Translations under genes and position numbers: made by a program
Shown here: positions 1-9,570 of the stretch, piece by piece
Numbering within the stretch: position 1 is the first letter of the stretch
Layout of the letters: each line of letters starts with the position of its first letter
DNA from: Simmondsia chinensis
Taxonomy: Eukaryota > Streptophyta > Magnoliopsida > Caryophyllales > Simmondsiaceae
Assembly (NCBI GenBank): GCA_018398585.1
Contig: JAGTTD010000022.1
Span: 3,871,501-3,935,500 of the forward strand
Direction: 5' to 3'
Length of the DNA: 64,000 bases
The notes under the pieces: model-generated
Database searches by the model: none
What the model was told of the DNA's origin: nothing
The model's input: the letters and a program-made list of their open reading frames with translations, nothing else

Positions 1-1
1 A

Positions 2-225
2 GAATTTGACTCGGGTGGTTTCTCCATTAAAAATGCTAAAACGATGTCCCTCATTATTCGTTGTGCTAGTCAGGGCCTCTTTTCCCTGTTCCCAAACCAA
101 ACTCAATCAGTCGCCCTGGTCAACCCCGACAGCTAGTGGCATCCTCCCCACATGTTTCCCTAGTTGCTTCCAAACACACACAATCTCTCTTGCATCGTTG
201 ACTTGGTCACCTCGGGGAGCCAGTC
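2..225 (+). pseudogene. GAG-pre-integrase region of copia-1 (broken)
   Basis: Frame 2 from base 2 reads into the region that precedes the integrase zinc-finger domain (EFDSGGFSIKNAK...) and stops at a TAG near 135. The conserved histidine-containing motif of the GAG-pre-integrase domain then appears in the frame that leads into the main ORF, interrupted by TGA at 199-201 exactly where family members carry a second Arg after His-Arg. CGA to TGA is the simplest explanation. There is at least one frameshift between the two halves. The upstream gag and protease are not in the window. Confidence 0.7.
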
Positions 226-2121
226 TTGTCAACTTTAGTTAAACAAAAATTTATATCTTGTTCGAGCTCTTCTAAGTCCAGTTTGTGTCATGCTTGCCAA
301 CTAGGTAAGCATAGCCGTTTACCCTTTCAAGCGTCTGTAACTAGTGCTTCGCGTCCTTTCGATATTGTTCATTCTGATGTATGGACATCACCTGTTATCA
401 GTTTCAATGGTTTTAAGTATTATTTGCTATTATTGGATGATTATTCTCATTTTGTGTGGATTTATCCTATGCGTGCCAAATCTGAGGTTTTTGACCTGTT
501 TGTTCAGTTTCGTAATCTTGTGTTGAATCAATTTGGCGTGGAAATCAAGAATTTTCAATGTGATAATGGCACTGAATATATCAACCGTGACTTTAATGGT
601 CTTTTTCTGCAAAGGGGCATTCTCAGTAGGGTTTCCTGCCCTCACACCTCCCAACAGAATGGGAAAGCTGAGCGCATGCATCGTACTATTGGTAACATGA
701 TGCGTTCTCTTTTATTTCAAGCCTGTATACCTTTGAAATTTTGGGTTGAAGCAGTTTCTGTTGCAGTTCATACTATTAATCACCTACCATCTACCTCTAT
801 TAAGAAAAAGATCCCTTTTCAACGTTTATATAAGCAGAAAGTTAATTATGATCATCTTCGGATTTTTGGTAATGCCTGCTATCCTAATCTGAGTGCCACC
901 GCCTCGCACAAACTTGCTCCGCGCTCCACTTTATGTGTCTTCTTGGGCTATCCATCAAATCACAAGGGTTACAAATGTCTGGATCTTTCTACTAATAAAG
1001 TTATTATTTCGAGGCATGTTGTTTTTGATGAAGCAGATTTTCCATTTGCACGATTGGGCACTCTCTCTCAAAATACGATGACCCGGCTTCAACAAATTTT
1101 CTTTTCCCCGCTTGCGTCTTCCCCATTCGCGGGCCTCACTCCACCGCACCTGCCACCTCCTGCGGCGGCACCCGCAACAGCCGCCGCCCCTCCCCTTACA
1201 CCACCGGGGTCCCCTGCGGCCCCATCACCCGTCGCTGCAGCCGCCCCTGCGGCTCCGTCACCCGCCACCTATGTGCCGCCCCCTACTTCTTCTATTCATC
1301 CTATGGTGACTCGTGCTCGTGCTGGTATTGTCAAGCCTCTTCTCAAGCCTTCTATGATTGCTCATAGCTCTTTGCCCGAGGTACCTTTTTCTTATAAGCA
1401 GGCCCTTATTGATGATAATTGGAAGCATGCCATGCTTGAGGAATATAATGCCCTTATTCATAATAACACATGGGATCTTGTTCCTCCACCCCCTCATGGT
1501 AACATTATTGGCTCCAAGTGGGTTTTTCGTATTAAACAAACATCTACAGGTCAGATTGAACGCTATAAAGCACGATTGGTTGCTCAGGGTTTTACACAGC
1601 GATATGGCATTGACTATGGTGAAACTTTCAGTCCCGTTGTTAAACCTGCTACTGTTCGTATTGTTCTGACTATTGCCGCCTCTCGTCACTGGCCTATTCA
1701 TCAGCTCGATGTCAAAAATGCTTTTCTTAATGGTACACTTAATGAAGAGGTCTACATGAAGCAACCGCCAGGTTTCATTAGTTCTCAGTATCCTGATCAT
1801 GTTTGTAAGCTTCGTAAGTCTCTTTATGGTCTCAAACAGGCACCTCGTGTCTGGTACACTCGTTTTGCTACCTTTTTACAAAAATTGGGCTTCCGCAGCT
1901 GTAAGTCTGATTCCTCTTTATTTGTCTTACATCGTGGACATGACATGGCTATATTACTAGTATATGTTGATGATATCGTTCTCACTGCCTCTTCTCATGC
2001 GGTACTTCACGACCTACTTCGCTTTCTTAGATCTGAGTTTGACATGACCGACTTGGGGCATCTGAATTACTTTCTCGGCATCTCCGTATCTCACTTATCT
2101 ACAGGGCTGTTCTTGTCTTAG
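226..2121 (+). CDS. copia integrase-reverse transcriptase polyprotein segment
   Basis: A 631-residue open frame, the longest in the window. Residues 20-45 hold the end of the zinc-binding region (CHAC...). Integrase core: D51 (HSDVW), D113 (CDNGTEY) and E149 (NGKAERMHR), with 35 residues between the last two, the classic DD35E spacing. Residues about 300-355 are a Pro/Ala-rich linker encoded by locally GC-rich DNA (about 1140-1290). RT follows (RYKARLVAQGF, QLDVKNAFLNG) with the YVDD active site at 580-583. The frame ends at TAG 2119-2121 inside RT, at a place where copia proteins continue (LSQSKYAHD), so this is a C-to-T nonsense change and not the natural end. The ATG is only the first Met after an upstream TGA. 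Integrase and RT catalytic residues look intact. The segment itself cannot give a complete polyprotein. Confidence 0.9.
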   Translation: MSTLVKQKFISCSSSSKSSLCHACQLGKHSRLPFQASVTSASRPFDIVHSDVWTSPVISFNGFKYYLLLLDDYSHFVWIYPMRAKSEVFDLFVQFRNLVLNQFGVEIKNFQCDNGTEYINRDFNGLFLQRGILSRVSCPHTSQQNGKAERMHRTIGNMMRSLLFQACIPLKFWVEAVSVAVHTINHLPSTSIKKKIPFQRLYKQKVNYDHLRIFGNACYPNLSATASHKLAPRSTLCVFLGYPSNHKGYKCLDLSTNKVIISRHVVFDEADFPFARLGTLSQNTMTRLQQIFFSPLASSPFAGLTPPHLPPPAAAPATAAAPPLTPPGSPAAPSPVAAAAPAAPSPATYVPPPTSSIHPMVTRARAGIVKPLLKPSMIAHSSLPEVPFSYKQALIDDNWKHAMLEEYNALIHNNTWDLVPPPPHGNIIGSKWVFRIKQTSTGQIERYKARLVAQGFTQRYGIDYGETFSPVVKPATVRIVLTIAASRHWPIHQLDVKNAFLNGTLNEEVYMKQPPGFISSQYPDHVCKLRKSLYGLKQAPRVWYTRFATFLQKLGFRSCKSDSSLFVLHRGHDMAILLVYVDDIVLTASSHAVLHDLLRFLRSEFDMTDLGHLNYFLGISVSHLSTGLFLS

Positions 2122-2931
2122 TCTAAATATGCACATGATGTCTTGCACTGAGTGAACATACTTTCTTGCAAGCCTGTTGTCACACCTACGGATTCCAAAT
2201 CCAAGCTTTCTCTCGAAGACGGCGAACTCATGACTGATCCCACATTATACAGGTCCATTGTTGGTGCTCTTCAATATCTCACCTTCACTCGTCCTGACAT
2301 TTCTTACGCCGTTCAACAGGTCTGTCTATTTATGCATGCTCCACGCTCGTCACACTGGATGGCTGTTAAGCGCATCCTTCGGTATACCAAGGGCGCTATT
2401 GATCATGGTCTGACTATCTGTCTGACTTGTCTTGACCAACTTATAGCTGACTCCGACACTGATTGGGCTGGATGCCCTGACACTCGCCGTTCTACTTCTG
2501 GTTTCTGTGTTTTTCTCGAAGGCAACATTCTCTCCTGGCCCTCCAAGCGACAGCCCACTGTCTCTCGTTCTAGTGCTGAAGCTGAATATCGTGCAGTTTT
2601 CAATGCCGTTTCAGAATGTTGTTGGCTCCGTTCTCTCCTCAGTGAGTTGGGCCTCCTTCTTCCATGGGCTACCTTGGTCTATTGTGACAATGTCTCTGCT
2701 ATGTACCTGTCTACCAACCCCGTTCAGCATATTCGTACGAAACATGTCGAGATTGACATTCATTTTGTTCGCGAGCGTGTCCAGATGGGTCTTGTTCGGG
2801 TGCTTCATATTCCTTCCTCCCAGCAAAATGCTGATATTTTCACAAAGAATATTCCGCGGGCTCTTTTTCTGCTTTTTAAGTTCAACCTTCGCATTTGCTT
2901 ACCCCCTGCTTCGGTTGAGGAGGGATGTTAG
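2122..2931 (+). pseudogene. copia RT end and RNase H domain
   Basis: Continuation of the copia-1 frame after TAG 2119-2121. A second stop, TGA at 2149-2151, separates a ten-codon remnant from a 259-residue open stretch. That stretch carries the RT connection region (GALQYLTFTRPDISYAV) and the copia RNase H: ADSDTDWAGC (catalytic Asp), SSAEAEYRA (catalytic Glu) and the C-terminal HVEIDIHFVRERV...ADIFTK motif. The terminal TAG lies within the first six bases of the 3' LTR (TGTTAG). Both stops between RT and RNase H are explained by single C-to-T changes. Confidence 0.88.
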
Positions 2932-3219
2932 ACTATATTGTATAGGACTTATTATTGTATGTATCTGAGCCCAATGGGCCTGCCTTGTATATGATGTAAA
3001 GCTCATTACAGTTCTATAAATATACGAGAGGGCCACAGCATAATGTGCGCTTCTCATTCTTTCAGCCCATCTGTCTACTGTCTACTATTTGCCTATCTAC
3101 TTTTACTTGCTGCCTGGTACGGAAGGTTTTGCCTCGATGTCTCTTCTGGGACGTTATGTTTTGTATTGCTCGTTTTATACTATAGCTTACTCTTTTGCTT
3201 TGATACCCTATTGCTTACA
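2926..3219 (+). repeat. 3' LTR of copia-1
   Basis: Begins TGTTAG right after the polypurine tract and ends in CTTACA, giving a 294-bp TG...CA unit. A TATA-like box (CTATAAATATA) lies near 3015. The 5' partner is outside the window, so the right boundary rests on the TG/CA rule and on homology to the 17-kb retroposon starting exactly at 3220. Confidence 0.72.
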
Positions 3220-3379
3220 GGTCACCATGACACGAAGATGACATAACTTTCAGGTTGGGGGTCCTTGGAATCAGCCTCTTCAGCTTCATACCCTGAAGGG
3301 GGAAGGCTGCGTACATCAGCCCCTCAGACCCCGCTTTTGTGGGAGCCCTTGAGGCACTGGATTTGTTGTTGTTGTTATT
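3220..3379 (+). mobile_element. SINE 3' part, Au-like (TTG)n-tailed
   Basis: From GGTCACCATGACAC to a (TTG)n tail near 3363-3378 this matches the minus-strand retroposon at 17,030-17,488 almost base for base, including AGGTTGGGGGTCC and AAGGCTGCGTACATC. The last 100 bp or so also match the tail of the 5S-headed SINE at 47.9 kb and the truncated copy at 41.1 kb. The head is missing because homology stops exactly at the copia-1 LTR. I infer that copia-1 split this SINE and that the head lies left of the window. Confidence 0.75.
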
Positions 3380-3389
3380 ATTCGATATT

Positions 3390-3875
3390 TTTTAAAATAA
3401 TGAAAATAGCTCTAATCTTTTGAAATTAATAAAAAAAGTCCTTAATTTTTTATCTTATTAATAAAGAGGCATCTCTCTAGCATGACAATATCATTTTCTA
3501 TTCATAGAATTAATGTGGCAATTATTTTTTTTTTATGTTATAGTAAAATGACAAAAATATCATTTAATATTCTTATTCTTGTGCTATAATCACAAAATTC
3601 AAGATGTTGTAAGATGTAGAAATTATTTATTTTTGCTTAATATATTTAAAAATATAGTTATTGAAGAGTACTTTTATCATTTTAATGTGGCTTTAATGAA
3701 AAATAATTGTTACTTTAGCTTTGTTGACAGAAAATAATGTTATTAGGCTGGAGAATGGACTTTTTTTTAATAAGACAAAAATTTAGGGACCTTTTTATTA
3801 ATATGACAAAAATTTAAGGACGTTTTTATTAATTCAAAAAGGTCAAGGTCCTTTTTATTATTTTCAAGAACGTCG
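3390..3875. mobile_element. fold-back MITE
   Basis: About 80 bp at the left end (gaaattaataaaaaaagtcc...) is the reverse complement of about 80 bp at the right end (ggtccttttattattttc, with aattaataaaaacgtcctt inside). The interior is AT-rich with no ORF. Superfamily not assignable; no clean target duplication seen. 3876-4161 between this and the next repeat holds nothing I recognise. Confidence 0.6.
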
Positions 3876-4161
3876 GGTTGCTAAAATATAAACAAATCTT
3901 TATCTTTTGATGTTTTTTAGTGTGTTGTTATTATTAGAATAATTAATAGGAAATATATGAGTTAAAATAACTAATAGTTATAAAATTTATTAAATTATCC
4001 TGAATGAGTGACTGTAGGCCTTTTACTTTGTTAATAACTTTACTTTTTTTAATTAATGTTGGTAATGATATTGTCAAAGCAATATTGTAGTTTTTAAAAT
4101 AATTTATAGCTCTTATTATTTGTGAGTCATATAATTATTTTGGTAATAAAAATTCCCCCAC

Positions 4162-5140
4162 TGTTGGAGAACTTTAAGTTGATTGATATTGATATTTGTT
4201 CGAAAAATCACACATTCGAGCACAAGCAGAAGCGGAAATCGAACAAAATTAACGAACCAACTTACGAGATTTTTACGTGGAAAACCCTCTCTTAACTAGA
4301 GAGAAAAAACACGAGATCCAAACAGAATACTCATGTACTATAAAATTTAGGATTACAATCTCTAATTAAAATTCCAAACCCACCTCACAATTCTCTTCTC
4401 GAATGTGACTATTGCATGGTAAGTCACAATCTCCTCAACGTAACTCTAGAAAGAGAAAGTTACAACAAACTCTCGACTCTCAATTAAGGCATTCGTGTAT
4501 GACTCCTTTCTGCGAGCACACGCCGAAGATGGGGAAAATGCTAGGTCTAGGTTTTGACGGGTATGATCCGCTTATGTTGAGTGCTTTGATTCGATAGTTT
4601 AGTGGCATGACTGTCCTATATTCATAACTTTTGGTTTGTCTTGTTTCCAAGTCCTCCCTAGTGATGTTTGATGCTCTTAATGTTTGCCTGTTTTTCCTTA
4701 TTTTCCTATTTGTGCTATTTTCATTGTGTTAGTCCCCGCCCTTATATGGGTTGACTCAGAGCTCGTAAATTTAAGTTGCCTGCTATGTTTCGCGACTTTG
4801 TCGCTAATTATCAAAAAATATTCGGGTGAACCCCACTCAACATCTCATAAAAAAAACTCAAAACACACAACTCTTACAATCGGTTTCTCATCTTCTCCCC
4901 CTACTCGAGTTCCCCTCGGACACCACTTTACAAAATCCAATCCTCCCTACATTTTCTCTCTTTTTTTCAATCTATTTTCTACTTAACCATGTAACCCAAT
5001 TTATAATCCAAATTGTAAACCTTCCCGCTCTCTCACTACAACAAGTGAGAGGTTATAAAATTAAAAACTATTTTTCTTTTTTTTTTTTCCTTTCTTTTCT
5101 TTTTCCTTGTCTTTTCTACTTTTTATTTTTATATAATTAA
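4162..5140 (-). repeat. LTR of an unnamed family, split by a LINE end
   Basis: Starts TGTTGGAGA at 4162. Contains the string (tttttacgtggaaaaccctc then actagagaga) that also characterises the LTR at 47,223-47,800, and GTGACTATTGCATGG followed by AAGTCAC, also shared with that copy. Homology resumes after about 4820 (cgagttcccctcggacaccac, matching gaatgctcccctgggcacccc at 47.7 kb). So one LTR (4162-~4485 plus ~4820-5140) was interrupted by the LINE end described separately. Right boundary uncertain. Confidence 0.55.
4486..4818 (+). mobile_element. LINE 3' end (truncated)
   Basis: A T/G-rich 3'-UTR-like stretch ending TTTCGCGACTTTGTCGCTAA, TTATC and a run of A. The same type of terminus (TTTCGCTAATTATC then A-rich) occurs at 13.3, 15.05 and 58.2 kb. 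It sits inside an LTR whose two halves flank it. No ORF2 sequence remains. Confidence 0.5.
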
Positions 5141-5280
5141 TTTTGAAGTAAAAAATATTCCTTATTTGATTAGAGAAACAACCTCTCTCGAGGTAGTACC
5201 GTAGGTATATTTTAACCTCTTCAAATCCTATCTTGACGAAAGCCCGATACGCTAAATTGTTGTTGTTATTGTTGTTATTG
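5141..5280 (+). mobile_element. SINE-like remnant with (TTG)n tail
   Basis: A short unit, CCTCTCTCGAGGTAGTACCG ... CCCGATACGCTAAA, followed by TTGTTGTTGTTATTGTTGTT. The design (G/C-richer body, TTG-repeat tail) is that of Au-type plant SINEs, but the body differs from the other (TTG)n-tailed copies here. The 5' limit is not visible. Confidence 0.4.
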
Positions 5281-6214
5281 ATATTGCTCCAATATTAATA
5301 AAAAGGGTTTTCAAAATACTAACATCCTCAATAAATATCCCCAAAGGTTAATCATATTTATTAATAAGAATTTTGTATCAATTTTTGATAATAAATTGGT
5401 AAAAACCTTTAGAAATGAATTTAATTCACTTGATCTAATTTTCATTCTAAAAGTAAATTATACGATAAAAGGTTCTTTATAGTTTTTCTATAGTTGTTTC
5501 GGTTTTATGTTTGAGGTACTATTGAAATTAGGTCATAAAACAACACTCATAAAATATGACAAAAATACATTAAAACAATATCATATAAGTTTAAAAACAA
5601 AAAAAGAACGGCACAAGTTTTACCGTAGAAAAAAAATGATATTATTATCGTTTAACACAAATTCAACACTTCATTTTTTGCGTTGACATGTCATTTACCG
5701 CATTTGTTTTTGGGTTAGTATGTCGTCTTTTCAGGTGTTTTGTTTTTCAGTTAACCTATAATGGAGTTGATACCCCTTATATTATTTTTAAAAATTGTGT
5801 TAAATTTTCGTTACTCTTTCAAAAAATATCTGACTTTTTCCTTTTTTTAATTATTGAAAAAAAGCCATAGCTTTTTTATTCCATTTTCAAAATCATTTTG
5901 TGTATATAATGAATATTAGGAAAATTTATTTTTAATGTATCCTAAGGTTTGACAGTTATTAGTTAGGCAGCCTGAATTTTAATACATACAATAAGCTACT
6001 GTAATGTTTATAAATTTATACCATGAGTTACTTACGGTGGAGCCCAGTGGATTTTTGACAAAATTTGTCCAATTTTTATTGGAGAATGTTTATGTGATAC
6101 ATGATTATAATAAGATATAAGAGTAAGGTGTTTTCAATGGCTTATGATAAGAATTTAGTTATTTTTAAGTTTTAGAATATATTAAAATGTAAAAAGTACC
6201 TAATAAATAAAAGG
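5281..6214. other. unassigned AT-rich intergenic DNA
   Basis: No credible gene, terminal repeat or known element end seen. The short ORFs are of the length expected by chance and lack composition or motif support. Confidence 0.6.
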
Positions 6215-6545
6215 GTTATTTACGCCAAATGTCTTTGCTCTTTGCCCATTGTATCAATTTGGTTCTTGTGCTTTTAATTGTGTCAATTTATTCCATGAAC
6301 AATTGAAAATGTGTCAATTTAGTTCTTTGGTCAAATTTAAGTTATGTTAATAAAGTAATTTTGAAGGGTAAAATTATGTTAGATGCAAGTGACTTGTTAT
6401 AAATGTATCTCTTTACTCAATTTAATCCAATTCGTGGCTGAACCACTTTCTTTAAGGACCAAATTGATATATTTTGAATTCTACAGGGATAAAATTGACA
6501 CAATTAAAAGTATAAGGACTAAATTGACCTTTGGCATTAATAACT
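6215..6545. mobile_element. fold-back MITE, possibly Mutator-type
   Basis: Left arm (GCCAAATGTC ... CAATTTGGTTCTTGTGCTTT TAATTGTGTCAATTT) and right arm (AAATTGACACAATTAAAAG TATAAGGACTAAATTG ... GACCTTTGGC) are inverted over about 70-80 bp. The 9 bp outside each end (gttatttac and attaataac) agree at six positions, weakly compatible with a 9-bp Mutator target duplication. Confidence 0.6.
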
Positions 6546-7059
6546 TGAATAAAATATTAAAACGTATACTTATAAATTGTTAAAAATATTGAGGTTATTT
6601 ATCTTTTAGTATCCCGATATATTTGTGAAAATAATAAAAGATCCATCACCTGTCTAATTTAGTTTTTAGTATCTTAGATTTTCTTTTTATATTAATAAGG
6701 AGGACCTTCACCCCCGAGATGGCTCCATATTCTGGCGGAAAAAAACTAGTGTGACAGGTGATAACTTTATTTACCCATAAAGTATACCGACAAAAATAAC
6801 CCTTGAACTCTTTTGGAGCATTTAAAATGAATTTCAAAACGACATTGTTTTAGTTATTGTACCATCTAAACACCATGTTATTTGATCTCGGGAACAAAAG
6901 ATTAATCATGGCCCCAAACTTTAGAGTCAAGCACCAAAACGACATTGTTTTGGTGATAGGCAATTTCGTCTTTCCATGCATATATAAACCATTTTTGTAT
7001 TTATTATTTTATATGTATATATAAGATAATTGATACCAGCCAAAAAACAGATGAGAAAG
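6546..7059. other. unassigned; 17-bp direct repeat
   Basis: No gene seen. The string CAAAACGACATTGTTTT occurs twice about 100 bp apart (near 6836 and 6935). It is itself nearly palindromic and is of the AAACGAC...GTTTT type often seen dispersed in plant DNA. Confidence 0.5.
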
Positions 7060-7183
7060 TAGAATCCCATGTTGATGGGTTAGAAAAGGAGATACCAATA
7101 TATATACCTAAAGAGCTACTCTATTCATTACCAATTGATTTAGGGATGGTACATCATTTGGTATGTGACAATAGTATCAGAGC
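7060..7183 (+). repeat. degenerate TRIM LTR plus primer-binding site
   Basis: A decayed copy of the TRIM LTR family seen best at 13.4-14.0 kb (ctactctattcattaccaattgattta...), followed at about 7172-7183 by TAGTATCAGAGC, one change from the initiator-Met PBS TGGTATCAGAGC. Only the PBS and part of the LTR are recognisable. Confidence 0.45.
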
Positions 7184-8150
7184 TGTCGATTTTCAGATTA
7201 ATTCTATGGAGTTCGGTTCGGTATGGGACAGACCATACTCTGGAGTCGTGCTCGGTCTAGAATGGGACGGGCCATGCTGGACAAGCCATGTAAAACATTC
7301 TTTAATATATAACAATAACTTAATATAATAAAATATATAATATATTTATTTTTAACAAATGCACAGATACTTGCCGTTAAAGAAGAGCGTAGGAGCGTTC
7401 ACACTGTAATGGAATTGGATGGAGTTGGTCGATTTGGATAATCATTATCCACTTTCCTCAATTTTTCTTTTTTTATTTTTATTTTTCTGTTAATGGTTCA
7501 CTGAATAAATTAATAAATATTACTTCCTTTCTATTTTAAATATTTATCATTTTATTTTATTCTTTTGAATTCACTTTTTTAGGTCTAATATTAATTTTTG
7601 TGTTGACTCCATCATATTAGAATATTATCAGATTAATGATAAAATTTAGAGTAAATAATAGTTAAAATTAAAAAAAAAAATAATTTGACTTTTAACATTT
7701 ATATTATAGAGAAAAATAAAAAAAAGATGAGTGATTATAAATTTATTAGAGAAAAATTATGGTTAAATAATTCTTAAATTCTCTCATTATGATTCGATTA
7801 TAATATTTATTTTGAGTTATTTATCTACAGGAGTCTAATAAAAAAAAAATTCCCTAAATTTATATTCTAGTGTATGAAATCTTTCTGTAAGGGTTCGAAA
7901 GTATACGTATTAGCTGTATTCGTAATTGAGTTACATGAGACGGTTGAGTATATAGGAGGTTGACTTAATCGACCTAGTCATGAATTGAACGCTGTTCGTA
8001 AAATACGATATAAGAATTAAATAAGATATAATACGCATATGTATTTTTCGTCTTTATACATAAATTTTTTTGCAAAAGGTTCGTTGATTTATAAAAATAA
8101 AGAAGTGTGTTAGCAAAAATAGCAGTAGCATAAGAATAGCATTTAGTAAA
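7184..8150. other. unassigned AT-rich DNA
   Basis: No gene, RNA or element end that I can support. Confidence 0.6.
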
Positions 8151-8162
8151 CTATAGGGTATA

Positions 8163-8187
8163 GTTGATTAAAAAAAAAAAAAAAAAC
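8163..8187 (+). mobile_element. micro-insertion: GTTGATT plus poly(A)
   Basis: A 25-bp insert (GTTGATT, a run of A, then C) lies between two exact copies of CTATAGGGTATA (8151-8162 and 8188-8199). This is what target-primed reverse transcription leaves when it stops almost at once: only the 3' end of a poly(A) RNA and a target duplication. Confidence 0.7.
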
Positions 8188-8521
8188 CTATAGGGTATAA
8201 GAAATAATTTGAAAGTACTAAAAGTGGTAAATTTGGTAAAATATAAATATGGATACTTAATTTGGAATAGTTATATGTTATTTTTAATTATCATTTAATT
8301 TTCAAATAAAAAAGACAAAATAAAAAAAATACGTATTTTACTATATTATTGATAATTATAAGTAGACACCCTTTTTTTAATGAATAAATGCAGATGGGTG
8401 TCCAATATCCATATTATACTCCTTTTTTGCGAATCAAATTTGGCATATAAACTCATATAATTTAAAAAAGAGAGATTCCGGGTGGAAATGTAACGAGTAG
8501 TGACATTCAATTCCTCATATA

Positions 8522-8700
8522 TTAAGGATTCCACATGCAATTGTCTTATTAGAAATCTCACGATTGAGTTATCCAAGATAATACTTCACCTAATAGCAAT
8601 TGGTTTTAAAATAATAAACTTCTAGCCAATTTAAGCTTATATATGAGTTTTATGTGTTCCAACTATATCAGTCAGATGTATATGCAGATAAAATTTTGAA
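8522..8700 (+). repeat. degenerate TRIM LTR remnant
   Basis: Follows the order of the TRIM LTR consensus: ggattccacatg, gaaatctcac, caattggttttaa, taagcttatatatgagttt, gtgttccaac. Ends are not recognisable and no PBS follows. Confidence 0.45.
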
Positions 8701-8989
8701 TGATATAAATGCAACCCACAAAGTCAAAAATTGAAGAGATCTATCCAAAGTTGAATTTAAGTAGGTTGGGCCAAAATTGAGTTTTAATTCAATGCTATAC
8801 GAAGCAAAGTTTGAATGAGCTTTACATCAGCCTTGTGTAAGCATTACCTCATCATAATCCCAAAAAGCCACTACAAAATGATGACCCAAATTTAAAGAGA
8901 TTTTCATGCCCACTTTTAGCTTTTTAAGGTATAAACTAATCGAATATTTGATTAACTACTTATATTTGAAATTGATTATGGTTTGTTCA

Positions 8990-9570
8990 AGCTCATTTGG
9001 GGAGCTTGATGGTTGATCATGTCGAGTTTGAATGATAAGCTTCATGAGCTGAGTTCGAACAAGGGGGATGCTCTACTTGTTCAAGCTCGCTAATTGTTGG
9101 ATAAAAGCTGGTTACAGCCTCGTCAAAGGATTGATTAAAGCTCATTAAGAGCTCATTTGCAGTTGGTGTAGCTCAAAAATGGTTTGGTAATAACTCGATA
9201 TTGACTCAGATATCTCAGCTTAGTAGTGAGCTTAACTTGATAGCAAGTTCGGCTTGATTATGAGGTTGACTTGGTTTGATAACGAGATTAGCTCGACTCG
9301 ACTGGGAGCTCGACTTGGCTCGACGACAAGCTTAGCTCGATTTAATTATGAGCTCGCGACTTGTCTTGATAACGAGCTAAGTTGATCTCGCAATAAGCTC
9401 GGCTCGACTCAAATAAGCTAATTACCTGAGGTGAGCTGAGTATCAAGCACAATAATATCTTACTGAACCAAGTTTGAATAAAGGATTCAAAAGCTTGATA
9501 AAAGCTTAGTTCTAGCTCGAGTTGGATAGATCTTATCGAACTCGAGTTGTGCTCGGTTTAACACGACTCA
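8990..9570. repeat. AGCTCG-rich degenerate repeat
   Basis: About 20 spaced copies of AGCTCG/GAGCTCGA-like words (for example gggagctcgacttggctcga near 9306) in otherwise AT-rich DNA. The words are self-complementary (GAGCTC), so the stretch can pair with itself in many registers. I know of no function. Confidence 0.5.

Larger units (their letters stand above)
1..3219 (+). mobile_element. Ty1/copia retrotransposon (copia-1), 5' part outside window
   Basis: Plus-strand copia element. In order it shows the GAG-pre-integrase end, integrase, a Pro/Ala-rich linker, RT, RNase H, a polypurine tract (GAGGAGGGA, about 2916-2925) and a 3' LTR. The gag, protease and 5' LTR would lie left of base 1. The reading frame is broken by in-frame stops at 199-201, 2119-2121 and 2149-2151 and by a frameshift before 199, so it is not autonomous as it stands. 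The bases after the LTR (GGTCA, 3220-3224) are the predicted target duplication. The sequence from 3220 on is the inside of a SINE, so copia-1 probably landed in that SINE. Domain order IN-RT-RH is diagnostic of copia. The motifs resemble the Ale/Retrofit lineage, but that lineage call is an impression. Confidence 0.93.

Noticed and set aside
3220..3240. A conserved head/tail boundary at GGTCACCATGAC shared by 3.2 kb and 17 kb copies
   Set aside because: The boundary coincides with the copia-1 LTR end, so it is an insertion edge and says nothing about SINE structure.
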